NCBI GenBank assembly: GCA_028868825.1
Contig: JAGWTU010000019.1
Coordinates: forward strand, 1 to 64,000
Length of the DNA: 64,000 bases
Direction of reading: 5' to 3'
Source of the DNA: Burkholderiales bacterium
GTDB taxonomy: Bacteria > Pseudomonadota > Gammaproteobacteria > Burkholderiales > Burkholderiaceae_C
Of this stretch, positions 8,490 to 19,297 are shown in pieces. A program made the position numbers and the translations under genes. The notes below the pieces were generated by a model that was not told the origin of the DNA, ran no database searches, and saw only the letters and a list, made by a program, of their open reading frames with translations. How positions within the stretch are numbered: position 1 is the stretch's first letter; every line of letters starts with the position of its first letter.

Positions 8490-9793
8490 ACTCCGTAGTC
8501 AGCGTTCGCGAATACGCGTGGTTGACCACCGCGCCAGTCGAGCCGTCGCTCGACTGCGCCCAGGTGACTACCAGCGCGTTCGACTATCTCTGCAAACTGA
8601 GCGAATCGTTCTCGCGTTCCGGCGCCCGCCTGGTGCAAGTAGAGGGCCGCCAATCGCTGAGCCTCGACAGCTACGTCGGAGTCATTCAGACGCCGTGCGG
8701 CACTACGCTGGAGATCGTGCCGAAGCATCACGAAATCGGCGACAGCCTGCCAATGTGTCGCGCACTTCTGCGGAAGATGATCCAGGCCACGTTGGACCTG
8801 CCGACCCGCGAGGTCGGCATCGCCGCGCTGGAGCACTTCGACGCGCCGCTGTCCGAGTGGGTGATGCGCCGCTACCTTGCCGAACTCGACCAACTGGTCA
8901 AGCGGGGCCTGCGCTTTGACTACCATCGCGTTGGAGAGGAGCTTCCGTTCCTTCGCGGCCAGCTGAACATCATGGCGCAGTTGCGCCAGGCACCCGGCCG
9001 GGAACACCGCTTTCATGTGCGCCACGATGTCTTCCTACCCGACCGGCCAGAGAATCGATTGTTGAAGCTGGCACTCGACCGCGTTCGGTTGAGCACGAAA
9101 GACGCCGACAACTGGCGGTTGGCCCAGGAGCTGAGCTTCATGTTGGCCGAGGTGCCCGCGAGCCAGCAGGTACAGGCAGACCTGCGCGCATGGGGAACGG
9201 ATCGGCTGATGGCGCACTACCGCTCCGCAAAACCATGGTGTGAGCTGATCTTGAACCGCTGGATGCCGCTGGCCGTGCTCGGCGAGCAGCATGGCCTCAG
9301 CTTGCTGTTCCCCATGGAGAAGCTGTTCGAGAAGTACGTGGCCGTGTGGTTGCGCAGCAGAGTCAAGACAGAGACGCAGATTCGAACGCCGGCCGCCAGT
9401 GAATCGCTGTGTAGGCATGCGGACAACGACATGTTCAGGCTGGAGCCCGACGTGCTCATCAGCTCCGGCGCACAGCAGTGGGTGCTGGACATGAAGTGGA
9501 AGCGGATCGACTCGGCCGACGCGCAGAACAAGTACAAGCTCAGCCAAAGCGACTTCTACCAAATGTTCGCCTACGGCCACAAATACATGCAGGGGGCTGG
9601 CACCATGGCGCTGATCTACCCGAAGTCCGCGTTGTTCGCCGAGGCTCTCAAACCGTTCTATTTCAGCCCGGCGTTGCAGTTGCGGGTTTTGCCCTTCGAC
9701 CTCGACAGCGACACCCTGGTTGGATGGCAGGCGAGTGATCTCCCCCTGCGCCGCCCGGCTGCAGTGGAGAATGGGGTAGCCGTGCATTTCTGA
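8486..9793 (+). CDS. mcrC: McrC-like nuclease subunit
   Basis: McrC binds the McrB ring, stimulates its GTPase and cuts DNA. The 435-residue protein has the family layout: an N-terminal McrB-binding half, including LSLDSYVGVIQTPCGTTLEI, and a C-terminal PD-(D/E)XK nuclease. Visible catalytic residues are D322 in EPDVLI and D335-x-K337 in VLDMKWK. The HKYMQGAGTMALIYP stretch is typical of McrC. Translation starts at GTG 8486, which overlaps the mcrB stop (GTGA). All key residues are present, so it should be active. Confidence 0.9.
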   Translation: MNSVVSVREYAWLTTAPVEPSLDCAQVTTSAFDYLCKLSESFSRSGARLVQVEGRQSLSLDSYVGVIQTPCGTTLEIVPKHHEIGDSLPMCRALLRKMIQATLDLPTREVGIAALEHFDAPLSEWVMRRYLAELDQLVKRGLRFDYHRVGEELPFLRGQLNIMAQLRQAPGREHRFHVRHDVFLPDRPENRLLKLALDRVRLSTKDADNWRLAQELSFMLAEVPASQQVQADLRAWGTDRLMAHYRSAKPWCELILNRWMPLAVLGEQHGLSLLFPMEKLFEKYVAVWLRSRVKTETQIRTPAASESLCRHADNDMFRLEPDVLISSGAQQWVLDMKWKRIDSADAQNKYKLSQSDFYQMFAYGHKYMQGAGTMALIYPKSALFAEALKPFYFSPALQLRVLPFDLDSDTLVGWQASDLPLRRPAAVENGVAVHF

Positions 9794-9832
9794 GAGGCCC
9801 GCAAAAGGGTTCAGACGGGAGGGTTTGTACCG

Positions 9833-12800
9833 GTGACTGAGGACCAGCTGGAACATGAAGCCCTTGGCTGGCTGGCCGATGTGGGCTGGCAGCACCGCTA
9901 CGGACCCGACTTGGCGCCCGACGGCGCCGCGCCTGAGCGCGACAACTACCGGCAGGTGCTGCTGATTGGGCGCCTGCGACAGGCCGTTGCGGCGCTGAAT
10001 CCGGCCGTGCCGCTGGCGGCGCGCAATGATGCCCTCAGGCAGGTGGTGGACTTGGGCACACCGGTGCTGCTGGCTGCCAACCGACAGTTCCATCAAATGC
10101 TGGTGAGCGGCGTGCCGGTGCAGTATCAGCGCGACGGCGAAACGCGGGGCGACTTCGTTCGCCTCGTCGACTGGGCCGATCCGACGCGCAACGAGTGGCT
10201 GGCCGTCAACCAGTTTTCCGTCGCCGGGGCGCACCACACGCGCCGGCCAGACATCATCCTGTTCGTCAACGGCCTGCCTCTGGTGCTGATCGAGCTGAAG
10301 AACCCAGCCGACCAGAATGCCGATGTGTGGAAGGCCTTCCATCAGATCCAGACCTACAAGGAGCAGATCGCCGACGCCTTCCAGTACAACGAAGTACTCG
10401 TGATTTCGGACGGCACCGATGCGCTGCTGGGGTCGCTCTCAGCCGACAGTGAGCGTTTCATGGCCTGGCGCACCATCGACGGCGTCGCGGTCGACCCGCT
10501 CGGGCCCTTCAACGAACTGCAGACGCTGGTGCGCGGCGTGTTGGCGCCGACCTACCTGCTGGACTACCTGCGCTTCTTCGTGCTGTTCGAGGATGACGGC
10601 GGCCTGGTCAAGAAGATCGCCGGCTACCACCAGTTCCATGCCGTGCGCGCTGCCATCTCCCAGGTAATAGCTGCGTCCCGCTCTGATGGTCTGCCCAGCG
10701 TGCGCGGCAAGGGCGGCGTGGTCTGGCACACGCAGGGCAGCGGCAAGAGCATCACCATGACCTGCTTCGCGGCGCGGGTGATGCGAGAGCCGCTGATGGA
10801 AAACCCGACCATTGTCGTCATCACCGACCGAAACGACCTTGACGGGCAGCTTTTTGGCGTCTTCTCCTTGGCGCAAGACCTGCTGCGCGAGAAACCGGTG
10901 CAGGCCAGCACGCGGCAAGAGCTGCGGGGATTGCTCGGCCAGCGCCCTTCCGGTGGCATCGTGTTCGCGACGATCCAAAAGTTCATGCCGGGCGAAGATG
11001 AGGATGCCTTCCCGCTCTTGTCGGATCGCCGCAACATTGTGGTGATCGCCGATGAGGCGCACCGTACGCAGTATGGTTTCGAGGCCAAGCTGAAGACGGT
11101 CAAGCAGCGGCCCGCTGGTTCCGCGTTCACGACAGTACTGACAACCGGTGCCGGCCAGCCTGCAGCGCACAAGGCCGAGTTTGCGCCGACGGTCGACCGC
11201 TACCAAGTTGGTTACGCCCAGCACCTGCGCAACGCGCTGCCCCATGCCACGTTCGTGGCCTTCACGGGCACCCCTGTGTCGGGCGAGGACCGCGATACTC
11301 GTGCCGTGTTTGGCGACTACATCAGCGTCTACGACATGCAGCAGGCCAAGGAGGATGGCGCGACAGTGGCCGTCTACTATGAGAGCCGGTTGGCCAAGCT
11401 GGGGTTGAAGGCAGACGAACTGGCCACCATCGACGACGAAGTCGACGAACTAGCCGAAGACGAGGAAGAGAGCCAGCGGGCCAAGCTCAAGAGTCGCTGG
11501 GCCGCACTGGAAAAGGTGGTCGGTGCCGAGCCACGCATTGCGAGCGTCGCAGCGGACCTGGTGGCGCACTTCGAGGAGCGCGGCAAGGCTCAGACCGGCA
11601 AGGCTATGGTGGTGGGCATGAGCCGCGAAATCTGTGTCCACCTCTACAACGAGATCATCAAGCTGCGGTCGACCTGGCACAGCGCTGACCCGGAGCAGGG
11701 TGCCATCAAGATCGTCATGACGGGCTCGGCGAGCGACAAGGCGCTCCTGCGCCCGCACATTTACAGCGCCCAGGTTAAGAAGCGCCTGGAGAAGCGATTC
11801 AAGAAGCCTGATGACCCGCTGCGCATGGTGATTGTGCGCGACATGTGGTTGACAGGGTTCGACGCGCCGTGCGTGCACACGCTGTACATCGACAAGCCGA
11901 TGAAGGGCCACAACCTCATGCAGGCCATCGCCCGTGTGAACCGGGTGTTCAAGGACAAGCAGGGCGGCTTGGTGGTGGACTACATCGGCATTGCCAACGA
12001 GCTGAAGTCGGCGCTGAAAGAGTACACCGCCAGCAAGGGTCGAGGCCGACCCACGGTGGACGCTCACGAAGCCTATAGCGTGTTGGCAGAGAAGCTCGAC
12101 GCGCTGCGCGGCATGCTGGCCGGCACGAACGGGCACGGCTTCGACTACAGCGGCTTCTTGACAGGTGGCCACAAGACGCTGGCAGGCGCCGCCAACTTCG
12201 TGTTGGGCATCAAGGACGGCAAGAAGCGCTTCGCCGACCTCGCACTGGCGATGAGCAAGGCCTTTACCCTTTGCTGCACGCTCGACGAAGCCAAGGTGGT
12301 GCGTGAGGAGGTGGCCTTCTTCCAGGCAGTGAAGGTCATCCTGACCAAGCGCGAGATCAGCGCGCAGAAGAAAACGGACGAACAACGTGAACTGGCCATC
12401 CGGCAGATCATCAGCTCGGCTGTCGTGTCGGAAGAGGTGGTCGACATCTTCGACGCCGTCGGACTGGACAAGCCCAACATTGGCATCCTCGACGACGCCT
12501 TCCTCGCCGAGGTGCGCAACCTGCCCGAGCGGAACTTGGCGGTCGAACTGCTGGAGCGGCTGCTCGAAGGCGAGATCAAGTCTCGCTTCGCCGGCAACGT
12601 GGTCCAAAACAAGAAGTTCTCGGACATGCTGACCGATGTCGTGCAGCGCTACCAGAACCGATCCATCGAAGCTGCGCAGGTGATGGAAGAGCTGGTGCAG
12701 ATGGCCAAGAAGTTCCGGGAAGCCGCCGCACGTGGAGAGCAGCTTGGTCTCAACGAAGACGAGGTGCGCTTCTACGACGCGCTTGCGAACAACGAGTCGG

Positions 12801-13030
12801 CCGTACGAGAGCTAACGGATGAAACTCTGAAGAAGATCGCACACGAACTGGCCGAGAACCTGCGTAAGAACCTGACAGTCGATTGGTCAGCCCGAGAAAG
12901 CGTGCAGGCCAAGCTTCGTCTCATGGTTAAGCGCATCCTTCGAAAATACAAGTACCCCCCGGATCAACAAGAGGCTGCTGTCGACCTTGTATTGCGCCAA
13001 GCTCAGTCCATGGCAGAGGCTTTGTCATGA
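9833..13030 (+). CDS. hsdR: Type I restriction enzyme endonuclease subunit HsdR
   Basis: HsdR is the ATP-driven DNA translocase and nuclease of the type I complex. The 1065 residues fit the family. An N-terminal PD-(D/E)XK nuclease domain shows [22 protein letters not shown]-type residues at about 138-156. Walker A ([10 protein letters not shown]) follows at about 298 and the DEAH box (DEAHRTQYG) at about 406. Helicase motif VI is in [12 protein letters not shown]. The C-terminus (residues about 800-1065) is helical and probably contacts HsdM. Start is GTG 9833 after GGGAGGG. It is separated from hsdM and hsdS by mcrBC but is on the same strand with a gap of only 39 bp. Confidence 0.95.
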   Translation: MTEDQLEHEALGWLADVGWQHRYGPDLAPDGAAPERDNYRQVLLIGRLRQAVAALNPAVPLAARNDALRQVVDLGTPVLLAANRQFHQMLVSGVPVQYQRDGETRGDFVRLVDWADPTRNEWLAVNQFSVAGAHHTRRPDIILFVNGLPLVLIELKNPADQNADVWKAFHQIQTYKEQIADAFQYNEVLVISDGTDALLGSLSADSERFMAWRTIDGVAVDPLGPFNELQTLVRGVLAPTYLLDYLRFFVLFEDDGGLVKKIAGYHQFHAVRAAISQVIAASRSDGLPSVRGKGGVVWHTQGSGKSITMTCFAARVMREPLMENPTIVVITDRNDLDGQLFGVFSLAQDLLREKPVQASTRQELRGLLGQRPSGGIVFATIQKFMPGEDEDAFPLLSDRRNIVVIADEAHRTQYGFEAKLKTVKQRPAGSAFTTVLTTGAGQPAAHKAEFAPTVDRYQVGYAQHLRNALPHATFVAFTGTPVSGEDRDTRAVFGDYISVYDMQQAKEDGATVAVYYESRLAKLGLKADELATIDDEVDELAEDEEESQRAKLKSRWAALEKVVGAEPRIASVAADLVAHFEERGKAQTGKAMVVGMSREICVHLYNEIIKLRSTWHSADPEQGAIKIVMTGSASDKALLRPHIYSAQVKKRLEKRFKKPDDPLRMVIVRDMWLTGFDAPCVHTLYIDKPMKGHNLMQAIARVNRVFKDKQGGLVVDYIGIANELKSALKEYTASKGRGRPTVDAHEAYSVLAEKLDALRGMLAGTNGHGFDYSGFLTGGHKTLAGAANFVLGIKDGKKRFADLALAMSKAFTLCCTLDEAKVVREEVAFFQAVKVILTKREISAQKKTDEQRELAIRQIISSAVVSEEVVDIFDAVGLDKPNIGILDDAFLAEVRNLPERNLAVELLERLLEGEIKSRFAGNVVQNKKFSDMLTDVVQRYQNRSIEAAQVMEELVQMAKKFREAAARGEQLGLNEDEVRFYDALANNESAVRELTDETLKKIAHELAENLRKNLTVDWSARESVQAKLRLMVKRILRKYKYPPDQQEAAVDLVLRQAQSMAEALS

Positions 13031-13058
13031 CAGGCAACATGCTCAATCAACGCCAAGT

Positions 13059-16000
13059 ATGAGCACTAGCCCTTCGGTCGGCGAACGCGCGGCGGTTTCT
13101 GGGTACACCCTCCAGTACCTCATCGCGGCCGACCTCATCTATGCGGAGATCTCTGCCGGAACGCTCGAATGGGTTGGTCTTGTTGATCCGGATGCGGGCC
13201 GTGTGGATGACGTGCTGATCGCTACTTCCGGCTGGATCGATGCCTACCAAGTAAAGTGGGCACAGCCGAAGTCAACCTACACATTTGCAGCGTTTACCAA
13301 TCCGACGGAAAAGAAACCGTCCTTATGGGTTCAACTGGCGGACGGGTGGAAGGCGCTTAGCAAGGGACATCCTGAAAGGCAGGCTAGGGTTAATTTCGTC
13401 ACGAACGAGATTGCCTCACCGAACGACAAATGTCCCGACACCGGTGGGTCGAAGCTTCCCTTTCAAGAGCTATGGAGTGAAGCACTACTTCCCTTAAGCA
13501 GCGGCTCGTCCGTGATCGGCTCTGTGCCGCCAAAGTACTCGGCTGGATTGGCGCGACTAGCGGATCTGAGCGGTCTCAGCACCACGGAGTTCCATGAATT
13601 TCTCTCGAAGTGCAGGCTGCAGTTCGACAGGCCAGACCCTCGCCAAATCCTGAGGGCCGACAAGAGACGCTCGGGAGAACTGGACGACATCGAGCGACTT
13701 GCCGCCTATCTTCAGTCACGAGTCGCCAGCTCAAGAGGCGGTGTCAGGATCGACCGCGAAGACATCCTCAGGGATCTTGGCTGGCAGTCTCGCCTAGCCC
13801 AGCGCTTCAAGCACTACTTTCACGTCGACGAGTCGCTCTACAAAGACATTCAGCCAACCGTCAGCGAACTTCGACAAGTAGTCCATGAACGCCGGTTCGG
13901 ATACGTCGCTCTGCTCGGAGGACCTGGGTCCGGGAAGTCAACCACTCTGACTCAGACCTTTCGTTACGCGAGTAGTGTTCGGCTAATTAGCTACTACGCA
14001 TTCATTCGCAATGATCTATCCACTGGGCGAGGTGAGGCATCCAGCTTCTGGCAGGACATTTATCTCGCTGTACGACAGAGAGGCATCTACTCCCCAGGAT
14101 CGATGCCTCGGTCCTCTAGCGAGTATCGACTGGGCGTAAGCGAGCAACTCGCATTGCTCGAAGAAGATTGGAGGAATCGACAAGTAGTGACGATATTGCT
14201 GATCGACGGACTCGATCACATCGATCGCGAGCAGCGGCCGACGGAATCCTTGATCAGTCAGTTGCCGCTACCCGAGCAGATTCCCTCCGGTGTCCTCGTC
14301 GTACTTGGCAGCCAGACCCTGAATCTGCAAGGGTTAGCACCTTCAATAGTCGCTCATTTGAGCGAACCAGGTCGGACTCTTCAGATGGGTAGACTGACTC
14401 GAGCAGACGTCTTCAGCATCGGCGATGCCGCCGCCACCGCACCGGCGCTATCGCATCAACAGAAGGAACTGCTGTATGGCCTGACGAATGGCTACCCGCT
14501 CGCGACGATGTATCTTCTCAGTCGCCTAAAGGGTCTTGCTCCAGCCGATATCGATTCACTGCTCGCTTCCGACAGCGGATTCTCAGGAAACATCGATACC
14601 ACCTACGCGTCGTACTGGAATGCCATCAACGATTCAGCAGTTCCTGTGCTCCTTGGACTGCTGTGTCGAATGCGCGTTGGGTTCGACATAAGGGAAGCAG
14701 TTACCTGGGTACCTCACCTGGACGCTGCCGCCTTCGTCCGGCAAACTAGGCATTTCTTTCAGACCAACGATGGGAATCGCTGGTCGTTCTTCCACAACAG
14801 CTTTCGGCAGTACCTGATCCGCCGCACATCGGAAGATCTACTTGGCAACTATTGCGAGTTGAAGGATCGGGCGCAACATTTGCGACTCGCTGAATTGGCA
14901 CAACGCAGCGAGCGTCGAAGCGCCTTTGAGAGAGAAGTCATCTACCATCTTTACGAGGCTGGCGAATTTAGACGTGTGCTGGACCAGGCCACGCAGAGTA
15001 TTTTCAGAGAGCAGTTCTTTGATCTACGCAGCTTCCGCCAGATCGCCGACGATATCGGCTTGGTGGTTAGGTCTGCCAAGAACGAGCTAAGCGGCATCGG
15101 CCTCCTTCGCGCATGGCTCATCGACAAGGAGCTGCACGAGCGGGAGTACTGCCTTGAGATCAGTTCCTTTCGTTCTTCGATCGACGCCTTCCTCGATACC
15201 GAGTCGCTACTCAGCTCCATCATCGACCATAGCGGACTACTGGTCCCTCGTGCGCAGGCGATGACATGCGCGCGCAGACTGCTGGATGCGGGGCTTGCAC
15301 AAGCTTCACGCAGAGTCTTCGATCTTGCTGAGCCACTTGATCTTCTTTCCGGCATTGAAAAGTCAAAGCCTCGGGATGGTGATCAAGATTTCCTGGAGGA
15401 TTGGGTCGACCTTGCTCACAGCATGCGCAGCCCGAATGCCATAGCAGATGCCATTGCCAACCTCAAGGTCGAGGCGTTTGACCAAGACGAGGAGGTACGT
15501 GCAACAGAACGGCTAAAGCGTGCGCTCTATGTTCGCCTCGCAAAGCAGGTCTATGTGCTGGACCAAGCAGAGTTCGCGCGGTTGATGGAGCACCCAGCCA
15601 TTCGATCGTTCGCAAGCGAAGTTCGCACAGAAGTCGATTGGTACCTACTTGGGGAGATCGCTCACCCACATCTCCGCTCATCTGCAATTTCGCGGATCCT
15701 CCAGTCGCCGGACCTCGACCAGTTAAATGAATCGGATCGACTCTATCTTGCGGAACAGATGCGTCGATGTGACTTTGAGAGGGAACGTGTCTTAGAACTC
15801 GTCAAGGACGTTAACCAGCCTGCGCTAGCAGACCCATCGAAGAATCTGTCATTGGAGGGTGATAGGCGATTTCATTTGTTCGCGGACCGCCTGCGATTCA
15901 ATCGCCTTCGCTCAGCGCTTGGACTTGCAGTCACTCCAGAGGCGGCAATTCCGTGGCCCGACGAACTTGGTTTGCGAAACGGTGCTCGCTTTGAGCGGAT

Positions 16001-19000
16001 GGTTGTCGTCGTAGCCAATCTTTGGGGCGCTGCGCTGAGCGGACGACTGTACGACTTTGACGTCATACGTCTCACTCTTCGAGATGCACTTCGTGTTTAC
16101 TACACCACGAGGGAGAACTCAGACCCGTCTTCGGGCTGGTACTTCTACCGTGCGGCTGCAAAGGAGTACTTTGAGTGTCTCGTTCTGGCAGTCGCTGCAC
16201 ATGGCCCTGCACAACTTGAGTCTCTTGGCCGAGAATTTGATGCGGTGTGGGATGCTCATGAGAGTCGGTCAACTTGGACTGCTGATATCCGTCGCAGCAT
16301 CGCCGTTGCATTGTTTCGGAGCGGAGACAGCGAGGACCGCTTGGTGGCGCGACTTGAGGGGATCGCTGAGTCCGAGACATTGCCAGACGACCTTCAAGAG
16401 AGGCTCGAAAGCCTCATTGAGACCGCTCGTAAGTGGCAACTGGCTGGAGAACCGGCACGGGCGAAGGCTCTGTTGGCGCCAACCATCAAGGCGTCATTCG
16501 GCATTCATCATCACAAGGATCGTCAGTTCCAGACCTGGGTTTCCTGGCTGGACAAGGCGTCAGCCGAGGGTGCAACAGACATCATCGCCGAATGCAATCA
16601 GTTCGCCTCCGCGCTGCGCGCCATTGTTGATCTTGGCAGGGGAAGAGGCTCGCAGGAGGCCGCCTCACATCTTCTTTCGATTGCGACCAGAGCAAGCCCT
16701 GCGTTTGCACTGCAGCTCCGCGAGTCCTTGTTCCAAACGGGCACTGTCTCGTACGGTGCTGCATGCCAGGGATTCATCGAAGGTGTGCTCGGCCGCCACG
16801 ATTGCGACCCATTGCCAGTCGTTGACTTCCTTGCGAATGTCGGCGTTGGTGCGGAGCTTCCTTCCGTCGAAGGTATCCTGCCGAAGCTTGTTCAGGCACT
16901 TGTGCGTCAGTCCGGCTCCGCCACCGTGCGCTCCACCCTCGAACCTCTAGTCGCGAGCGTTCTCGTGGATGAGTTCGAGTGTCAGAGAGGCACCTGGCTG
17001 CGCTTATTGCATCGCGAGGTGCAGAAGTTGGAAATCGCTTGGCCTGAGTTGGCGTCACTTGCTCAAGGGCGTCCCGAGATCGAGAGGGGCACCCCGATGA
17101 AGGTCAAGTTGCGTGATGGCAGCGAGATCCTTGAACGCGATTTCCGAAGGCAGATCGTTGATCTCGCGTCTCTCAAGACTGCCATCCAGCTATCCGAGCC
17201 GCAGTCGTTTTACGGGTGGGACAGAGCCACAGAAGTAGTCGTTCGATCCGCTACGCTGGAGCAACTTGAAACTCTGATGCCACTAATCGACCTGCTTGGA
17301 TCACGAGCTCATCTAGTCGCGGCGCAGATAGTCGATCGACTCGCTGAACTCGGTTCAGGAACGTTGGCACAAGGACTTGCCGACAGGTATCTTCAGTCGT
17401 CTACTCCTAGTGGTTGGATCGAGTACTTTGATGGTGGTACGCGTCTGCACATTGCGCGCGCACTGGTCCGCATAAGCCCGGGACGGCGACCAGACTTGTT
17501 CCGTCTTCTGGCAGACGACTATGTCAGCGGTCTGCGGAATCCTCGCGATCTAGTGATGGTCCTTGAGGATCTGCTTCCAATTGTGTTTGATGAAGTGCCG
17601 TGGATCGAAGTCTGGCACGAGCTTCGTGAGCACATAACCCAACTGTCTGAGTTCACTGAGCACGAGCCTGCGCCGCCGTCGACTCTGACCGAATTCGGTT
17701 CCACTCAGGCGCTCGTTGACTCGGCGGTCCTGGACTACCAACTTCCAGTCCCCGAGATGGAGACTCGGTTCATCCGGCTGATTACACTTTGGCTTGAGGA
17801 TTCACGAATGCGGGAACCGACTTTGGAATCGATTGGTCGGTCGATCGATGAGTACTTGCTTGACTCTCACGCGATTGTGCCCATCTACTTGGCGAGAAGA
17901 TCGCTTGATGTCGCTTCGCCAAAGCTTGCAGCCCTTTTGCAGCGACTCGATGCTTCACCGGACATCTCTGTTCGTGCCTACACCCGAGCGATCCTCCGTC
18001 GCAATGTTTCCTCTGACGATTTGCTGCGCTCAACGATGGGCGAAGCACCCGTGGTGTTTGGAATGGATCTTCAGAGCAGCGCTTCTGAGACCCCTATCGT
18101 TGGATTGACGCCTGAGTTTGTGCAACAGAACACCTCCAAGCCCCGCACTCCGGCTGAATTCTTCAGGGTGTGGTTGCCAGAACTGAAGTGGGTTTCCAGC
18201 GTGACTGATGTTCCAGTGGACAACTTGCTTGAGCGCGCGCACCAGATCGCTGAGGTGCTGTTGGGCCGATCGAGATGGGGGACCGATGCCGAGGAACGAC
18301 TTAGAAGCCATCTTGCCGGTATTGAGTGGAAGATTACCTTTCGCCGCCCATGGGCCGCAGTTGGTGAATCAGCGTTGTTTTGTCTTCTGTCGGAGTTGGT
18401 GGACTTTGGTTTGCTTCAGCCCGAACTCGTTCGAGCAACCGATTTTTGGATGTTCTTCGACGAGAGACTTTTGCGCTCTACCCCATCTGCCCGGCCTAAG
18501 GCATGGATTTCCGATCTTCCGGACAGGTCGCATGGCACACCGATTAAAGAGTGGGTGTCGGCGGCGGCACCCCATGTTTCACAGTCTTCGTTCTGCAAGG
18601 CCTTGAATGACGGGTTCGTTGTTGCGGCGGAGCACTCCAGGTTCGTTCGGCATGAATGGGAGATGCCAGAGGAACTTCGCACGGTGGTACTTCGAGCCCC
18701 TGGCTCCTCAGTTTTAGGAGCCATCGATCAGCTCAGTGATGTGCTGCCCGGATACTGCCGTAACCGGGCTGACCTCTATCCCCGAACCTCGGAGGCATTC
18801 GATGTGCAAGCGCCTGTTATCGGAGACAACCAATTCACATTGCGGGTCGGACCAAAACGCTGGCTTGCGATAAACCCTGCGTTCGCTGCGGCGCGGGGCT
18901 GGACCTTCTTAGGCCGGGATGATTTCGCGTGGTTGAATGAGAGCGGCGAAGTCGTTGCTCGGACAATTTACTGGCGCGACGGGCCCGGTCGGCGGTCCCC

Positions 19001-19190
19001 GCCGAAGCTTGACGAAGTGTTTGCTGAAGGCTGGATAGTGATCATCCGTCGGGACGCAATCGGGCTTGTTGGAAAGTCAGTGTCGCTTCAACTTGACGAG
19101 TACGTATCCAGAAGCGCAAGCGTTCGCGAGGAGACCGGACAAGAAAGGGCATCGGCTAGTGCACATTGGTCTGAGGTGGTCACCTTGTAG
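13059..19190 (+). CDS. Giant STAND-type NTPase with PD-(D/E)XK-like N-terminus, Avs-like
   Basis: A 2043-residue protein with the architecture of an intracellular immune receptor. Residues 1-230 look like a Cap4/DUF4297-type nuclease: acidic residues at D50-D51 (VDDVLI) and Q64-V-K66 (YQVKWAQ), the QxK version of the PD-(D/E)XK core. A P-loop NTPase follows, with GGPGSGKSTT (Lys near 293) and Walker B LLIDGLDHID (near 383). The remaining 1400 residues are Leu/Ala/Arg-rich helices without membrane segments, as in helical-repeat sensor regions. Known Avs proteins recognise a phage protein with the repeats, oligomerise through the NTPase and then cut DNA; that role here is inference. Start ATG 13059 lies 28 bp after hsdR. 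Base composition is less GC-rich than the flanking core. Confidence 0.75.
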   Translation: MSTSPSVGERAAVSGYTLQYLIAADLIYAEISAGTLEWVGLVDPDAGRVDDVLIATSGWIDAYQVKWAQPKSTYTFAAFTNPTEKKPSLWVQLADGWKALSKGHPERQARVNFVTNEIASPNDKCPDTGGSKLPFQELWSEALLPLSSGSSVIGSVPPKYSAGLARLADLSGLSTTEFHEFLSKCRLQFDRPDPRQILRADKRRSGELDDIERLAAYLQSRVASSRGGVRIDREDILRDLGWQSRLAQRFKHYFHVDESLYKDIQPTVSELRQVVHERRFGYVALLGGPGSGKSTTLTQTFRYASSVRLISYYAFIRNDLSTGRGEASSFWQDIYLAVRQRGIYSPGSMPRSSSEYRLGVSEQLALLEEDWRNRQVVTILLIDGLDHIDREQRPTESLISQLPLPEQIPSGVLVVLGSQTLNLQGLAPSIVAHLSEPGRTLQMGRLTRADVFSIGDAAATAPALSHQQKELLYGLTNGYPLATMYLLSRLKGLAPADIDSLLASDSGFSGNIDTTYASYWNAINDSAVPVLLGLLCRMRVGFDIREAVTWVPHLDAAAFVRQTRHFFQTNDGNRWSFFHNSFRQYLIRRTSEDLLGNYCELKDRAQHLRLAELAQRSERRSAFEREVIYHLYEAGEFRRVLDQATQSIFREQFFDLRSFRQIADDIGLVVRSAKNELSGIGLLRAWLIDKELHEREYCLEISSFRSSIDAFLDTESLLSSIIDHSGLLVPRAQAMTCARRLLDAGLAQASRRVFDLAEPLDLLSGIEKSKPRDGDQDFLEDWVDLAHSMRSPNAIADAIANLKVEAFDQDEEVRATERLKRALYVRLAKQVYVLDQAEFARLMEHPAIRSFASEVRTEVDWYLLGEIAHPHLRSSAISRILQSPDLDQLNESDRLYLAEQMRRCDFERERVLELVKDVNQPALADPSKNLSLEGDRRFHLFADRLRFNRLRSALGLAVTPEAAIPWPDELGLRNGARFERMVVVVANLWGAALSGRLYDFDVIRLTLRDALRVYYTTRENSDPSSGWYFYRAAAKEYFECLVLAVAAHGPAQLESLGREFDAVWDAHESRSTWTADIRRSIAVALFRSGDSEDRLVARLEGIAESETLPDDLQERLESLIETARKWQLAGEPARAKALLAPTIKASFGIHHHKDRQFQTWVSWLDKASAEGATDIIAECNQFASALRAIVDLGRGRGSQEAASHLLSIATRASPAFALQLRESLFQTGTVSYGAACQGFIEGVLGRHDCDPLPVVDFLANVGVGAELPSVEGILPKLVQALVRQSGSATVRSTLEPLVASVLVDEFECQRGTWLRLLHREVQKLEIAWPELASLAQGRPEIERGTPMKVKLRDGSEILERDFRRQIVDLASLKTAIQLSEPQSFYGWDRATEVVVRSATLEQLETLMPLIDLLGSRAHLVAAQIVDRLAELGSGTLAQGLADRYLQSSTPSGWIEYFDGGTRLHIARALVRISPGRRPDLFRLLADDYVSGLRNPRDLVMVLEDLLPIVFDEVPWIEVWHELREHITQLSEFTEHEPAPPSTLTEFGSTQALVDSAVLDYQLPVPEMETRFIRLITLWLEDSRMREPTLESIGRSIDEYLLDSHAIVPIYLARRSLDVASPKLAALLQRLDASPDISVRAYTRAILRRNVSSDDLLRSTMGEAPVVFGMDLQSSASETPIVGLTPEFVQQNTSKPRTPAEFFRVWLPELKWVSSVTDVPVDNLLERAHQIAEVLLGRSRWGTDAEERLRSHLAGIEWKITFRRPWAAVGESALFCLLSELVDFGLLQPELVRATDFWMFFDERLLRSTPSARPKAWISDLPDRSHGTPIKEWVSAAAPHVSQSSFCKALNDGFVVAAEHSRFVRHEWEMPEELRTVVLRAPGSSVLGAIDQLSDVLPGYCRNRADLYPRTSEAFDVQAPVIGDNQFTLRVGPKRWLAINPAFAAARGWTFLGRDDFAWLNESGEVVARTIYWRDGPGRRSPPKLDEVFAEGWIVIIRRDAIGLVGKSVSLQLDEYVSRSASVREETGQERASASAHWSEVVTL

Positions 19191-19297
19191 CCGGCGGTTG
19201 TCGGGTGCATCCTTGCTCATGAAATCTGAAAAGTGCCATAGTATCCGGCACCCGACTCAGCCATGTTTTTTAGCAGTCGTTGTTTGATTTGGTAGAA

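Noticed and set aside
16057-16950. 297-residue ORF inside the STAND gene
   Set aside because: Same-strand shadow in another frame; the long gene continues uninterrupted through it with clear domain structure.
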